Below, piece after piece: positions 62,490-64,000 of a stretch of 64,000 nucleotides of DNA (position 1 is the stretch's first letter; each line of letters begins with the position of its first letter). The stretch spans positions 21,238-85,237 of the forward strand of contig CAJTEY010000018.1 of NCBI GenBank assembly GCA_910575775.1, given 5' to 3'. The DNA comes from Lachnospiraceae bacterium. GTDB taxonomy: Bacteria; Bacillota; Clostridia; Lachnospirales; Lachnospiraceae. Position numbers and translations under genes: made by a program. The notes below the pieces were generated by a model that saw only the letters and a list, made by a program, of their open reading frames with translations, had not been told where the DNA came from and did not search any database.

Positions 62490-63197
62490 ATGGGTAAGAT
62501 GAGCATTACGGATGAGATCAGAGAGGCGCTGTCCGCGCAGAAAGACATCGCTTACCGGGATTTTCAGGCGAAGCTGATACCGACGATCGACAAAGAAACG
62601 GTGATCGGCGTGCGCACGCCCGCGCTTCGGAAGATGGCGAAGCAGTTTGCGAAACGGGAGGAAATCGGCGAATTTCTGGGAGTTCTTCCGCACATGTATT
62701 TTGATGAAAACCAGCTTCACGCGTTTATCATTGCGGAGAGGAAGGATTTTGCACAGTGTATGGAGGCGCTTACCGTGTTTCTGCCCTATGTGGATAACTG
62801 GGCGACCTGTGACCAGATGTCGCCGAAGGTGTTTAAGAAGCACAGACAGGAGCTTTTGCCCTACATCGGAGAGTGGCTTGCCTCTGAGCAGACTTATACA
62901 GTACGGTTTGGCATTGGGATGCTGATGGAGCATTTTATGGACGAAGATTTTGAGCGGATCTATCTGGATATGGTTTCTAAAGTCCGCTCGGAGGAGTACT
63001 ATGTCAATATGATGATCGCATGGTATTTCGCCACGGCTCTGGCAAAGCAGTATGAGGAGACTCTTCCCTATATAGAGGAGAAAAAACTGGCGGACTGGAC
63101 GCACAATAAGGCGATTCAGAAGGCGGTGGAGAGCTATCGGATCACGCCGGAGCAGAAAAAATATTTGAGAGGACTAAAAGTATCCGTGAGGAAGTGA
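62490..63197 (+). CDS. DNA alkylation repair protein (AlkD-like)
   Basis: The 235-residue protein is an all-helical HEAT-repeat glycosylase-like protein of the AlkD family. The recognisable core is VIGVRTPALRKMAKQFAK, YFDENQLHAFIIA, VDNWATCDQMSPKVF and WYFATALAKQYEETLPYIE. The aromatic and aspartate residues around DNWATCD are typical. It removes alkylated bases without flipping. The start at 62490 is preceded by AAGAGGTAA. It is downstream of the chemoreceptor by 61 bp with no sign of shared function. Confidence 0.9.
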   Translation: MGKMSITDEIREALSAQKDIAYRDFQAKLIPTIDKETVIGVRTPALRKMAKQFAKREEIGEFLGVLPHMYFDENQLHAFIIAERKDFAQCMEALTVFLPYVDNWATCDQMSPKVFKKHRQELLPYIGEWLASEQTYTVRFGIGMLMEHFMDEDFERIYLDMVSKVRSEEYYVNMMIAWYFATALAKQYEETLPYIEEKKLADWTHNKAIQKAVESYRITPEQKKYLRGLKVSVRK

Positions 63198-63278
63198 AGA
63201 GGATTGGGCGCCCGTCAAAAGCGGAGCGCCCTTTATGACGGTACGCCGAATGAATGACAGGGGCGGAAAGGGAAAGAG

Positions 63279-63359
63279 ATGACGAACAAAGAGATACTGT
63301 TTGCTGCCATGAAACAGTCTGCATTGGATATCAACTGTAGTGCGGAGGACTTAGTGTGA
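63279..63359 (+). pseudogene. GNAT acetyltransferase N-terminal remnant
   Basis: The 26-codon frame begins MTNKEILFAAMKQSALDINCSAEDLV after GGAAAGAGA and then reaches TGA. This resembles the first residues of a Lachnospiraceae GNAT acetyltransferase family whose members are about 250 residues long. The rest is absent and is replaced by the border of an IS110-type element, so the gene was probably truncated by insertion or deletion. The assignment rests on a short match. Confidence 0.5.
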
Positions 63360-63446
63360 AAGAAAGTAGAGGACAGCCGATAAATGGCACACTTAAACAA
63401 GCTATCATAGGGTAGCTTTGCAAAAGAATATATGTTTGGATAAAAA

Positions 63447-64000
63447 TCAGGAAACTAATTGCGATTCGGAAATAATTCCTTCTCGCAGCAAAAGTTTTTT
63501 AGCCTGTTTGATGGCCTTAACCTTTTGCTTCTCAGCAAGGGCTTGCGGCATATCGATTTTGTATAAGTCGCTCGGATTCCATATCTCGCCTGTAGACAGC
63601 ATCTGGTAAATGGCGGTGAGAATCATACGGGCAATCGCAATAATGGCTCTTTTCTTGCCACGACGCTTAACAAGTGCTTCGTATTTTTTCTTGTAGTAGG
63701 GAGACTTGTCAGATTTCACGGCTGCATGGGCACACTGTACCAATGCAGGTTTGAGGTAAACTCCGGCACGTGTGATCCTGACAGACTTCTTCTTACCGGC
63801 AGATTCATTGCTGCCCGGCGTAAGGCCGGCCCAGCAGCATAAGCGTTTTGATGTGCAGAACTGAGACATATCAATACCGATTTCGGAGATGATAGCGACT
63901 GCACTATCATGTTTGACACCCGGAATGGTACAGAGTAACTGGACGGCATTTTCATAATCAGGATCAGAAGAAATCAGATTTTCTATCATAGAGTCAACAT
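63447..64000 (-). mobile_element. IS110-family transposase, partial (runs off window)
   Basis: The minus-strand frame is open from the window edge to a stop at 63447. It encodes the C-terminal transposase_20 domain of IS110/IS116/IS902 elements (LCTIPGVKHDSAVAIISEIG, CCWAGLTPGSNESAGKKKSVRITRAGVYLKPAL and RRGKKRAIIAIARMILTAIYQML). The N-terminal DEDD domain lies beyond the window. IS110 elements have short or no terminal inverted repeats, so the exact left end is not visible; 63360-63446 may include it. A GNAT remnant borders it. Confidence 0.88.

Overview
The window looks like a chromosomal segment of a gut-type Clostridia species, most likely a Lachnospiraceae (Clostridium cluster XIVa) member. 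The reasons are moderate GC, strong AGGAGG ribosome sites throughout, the aroK-aroQ-efp cluster followed by a DUF5688 protein, a 448-residue NADP-type glutamate dehydrogenase, many two-component systems, SH3b-decorated membrane proteins, a BlaI/BlaR1 pair without a beta-lactamase, and a large InlB-repeat surface protein. This assignment is inferred from gene families, not from a marker gene. No rRNA, CRISPR array or prophage was seen. One tRNA-Arg(CCG) is present.

Layout. 1-6.1 kb is housekeeping: end of shikimate kinase, aroQ, efp, DUF5688, tRNA-Arg, an SH3b membrane protein, a four-helix protein and gdhA. 6.1-6.9 kb holds an MFS remnant and a compact type I toxin-antitoxin locus: a 27-residue holin-like peptide on the minus strand, with a strongly promoted, structured antisense RNA. 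6.9-11.1 kb has a four-helix membrane protein, a PolC-like exonuclease and an agr-type LytTR regulator/GHKL kinase pair. 11.2-16.3 kb is a peptide-sensing style module (OmpR regulator, kinase, ABC ATPase, FtsX permease). 16.4-17.7 kb is MarR plus a TauE/SafE exporter under a clear palindromic operator. 17.8-22.3 kb is one 1502-residue surface protein. 22.5-30.6 kb holds a broken DUF1905/DUF1801 gene, BlaI/BlaR1, a DJ-1 protein, an SOS-type YolD/Y-polymerase operon with a LexA box, a tandem HD protein and a DUF362 ferredoxin. 30.8-41.6 kb holds a rubredoxin-glutamate synthase fusion under a PerR-like box, DUF2461, an ECF-like sigma factor, XRE regulators, an ABC-F antibiotic-resistance-type ATPase with a long attenuator-like leader and a three-codon leader ORF, cupin, aminopeptidase P, MntP, and a LytTR/DUF3021 pair.

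41.9-48.8 kb is carbohydrate-related: a class II aldolase, a lipoprotein and a minus-strand sugar ABC transporter (ATPase, two permeases, an unusually C-terminally anchored binding protein) led by an FRG-domain gene. 49-55.1 kb has an AI-2E transporter, an XRE regulator, an NADPH-type flavoprotein and a minus-strand operon coupling a KdpD-like kinase and KdpE-like regulator to a Na/Pi cotransporter. 55.2-60.6 kb has a broken DtxR/MntR-type regulator, a PocR-AraC regulator and a divergent sugar operon (fucose-isomerase-fold protein, FGGY kinase, DUF4432 epimerase). 60.6-64 kb is more eroded: two acetyltransferase remnants, a chemoreceptor with an unusual hairpin-rich leader, an AlkD-like repair protein and the edge of an IS110-family element.

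The region is mostly ordinary core genome interspersed with decayed genes (five clear pseudogenes or remnants). The best candidates for new biology are the type I toxin-antitoxin locus with fully overlapping divergent promoters, the ABC-F leader, the hairpin leader of the chemoreceptor, the unknown-sugar operon and the doubly anchored sugar-binding protein.
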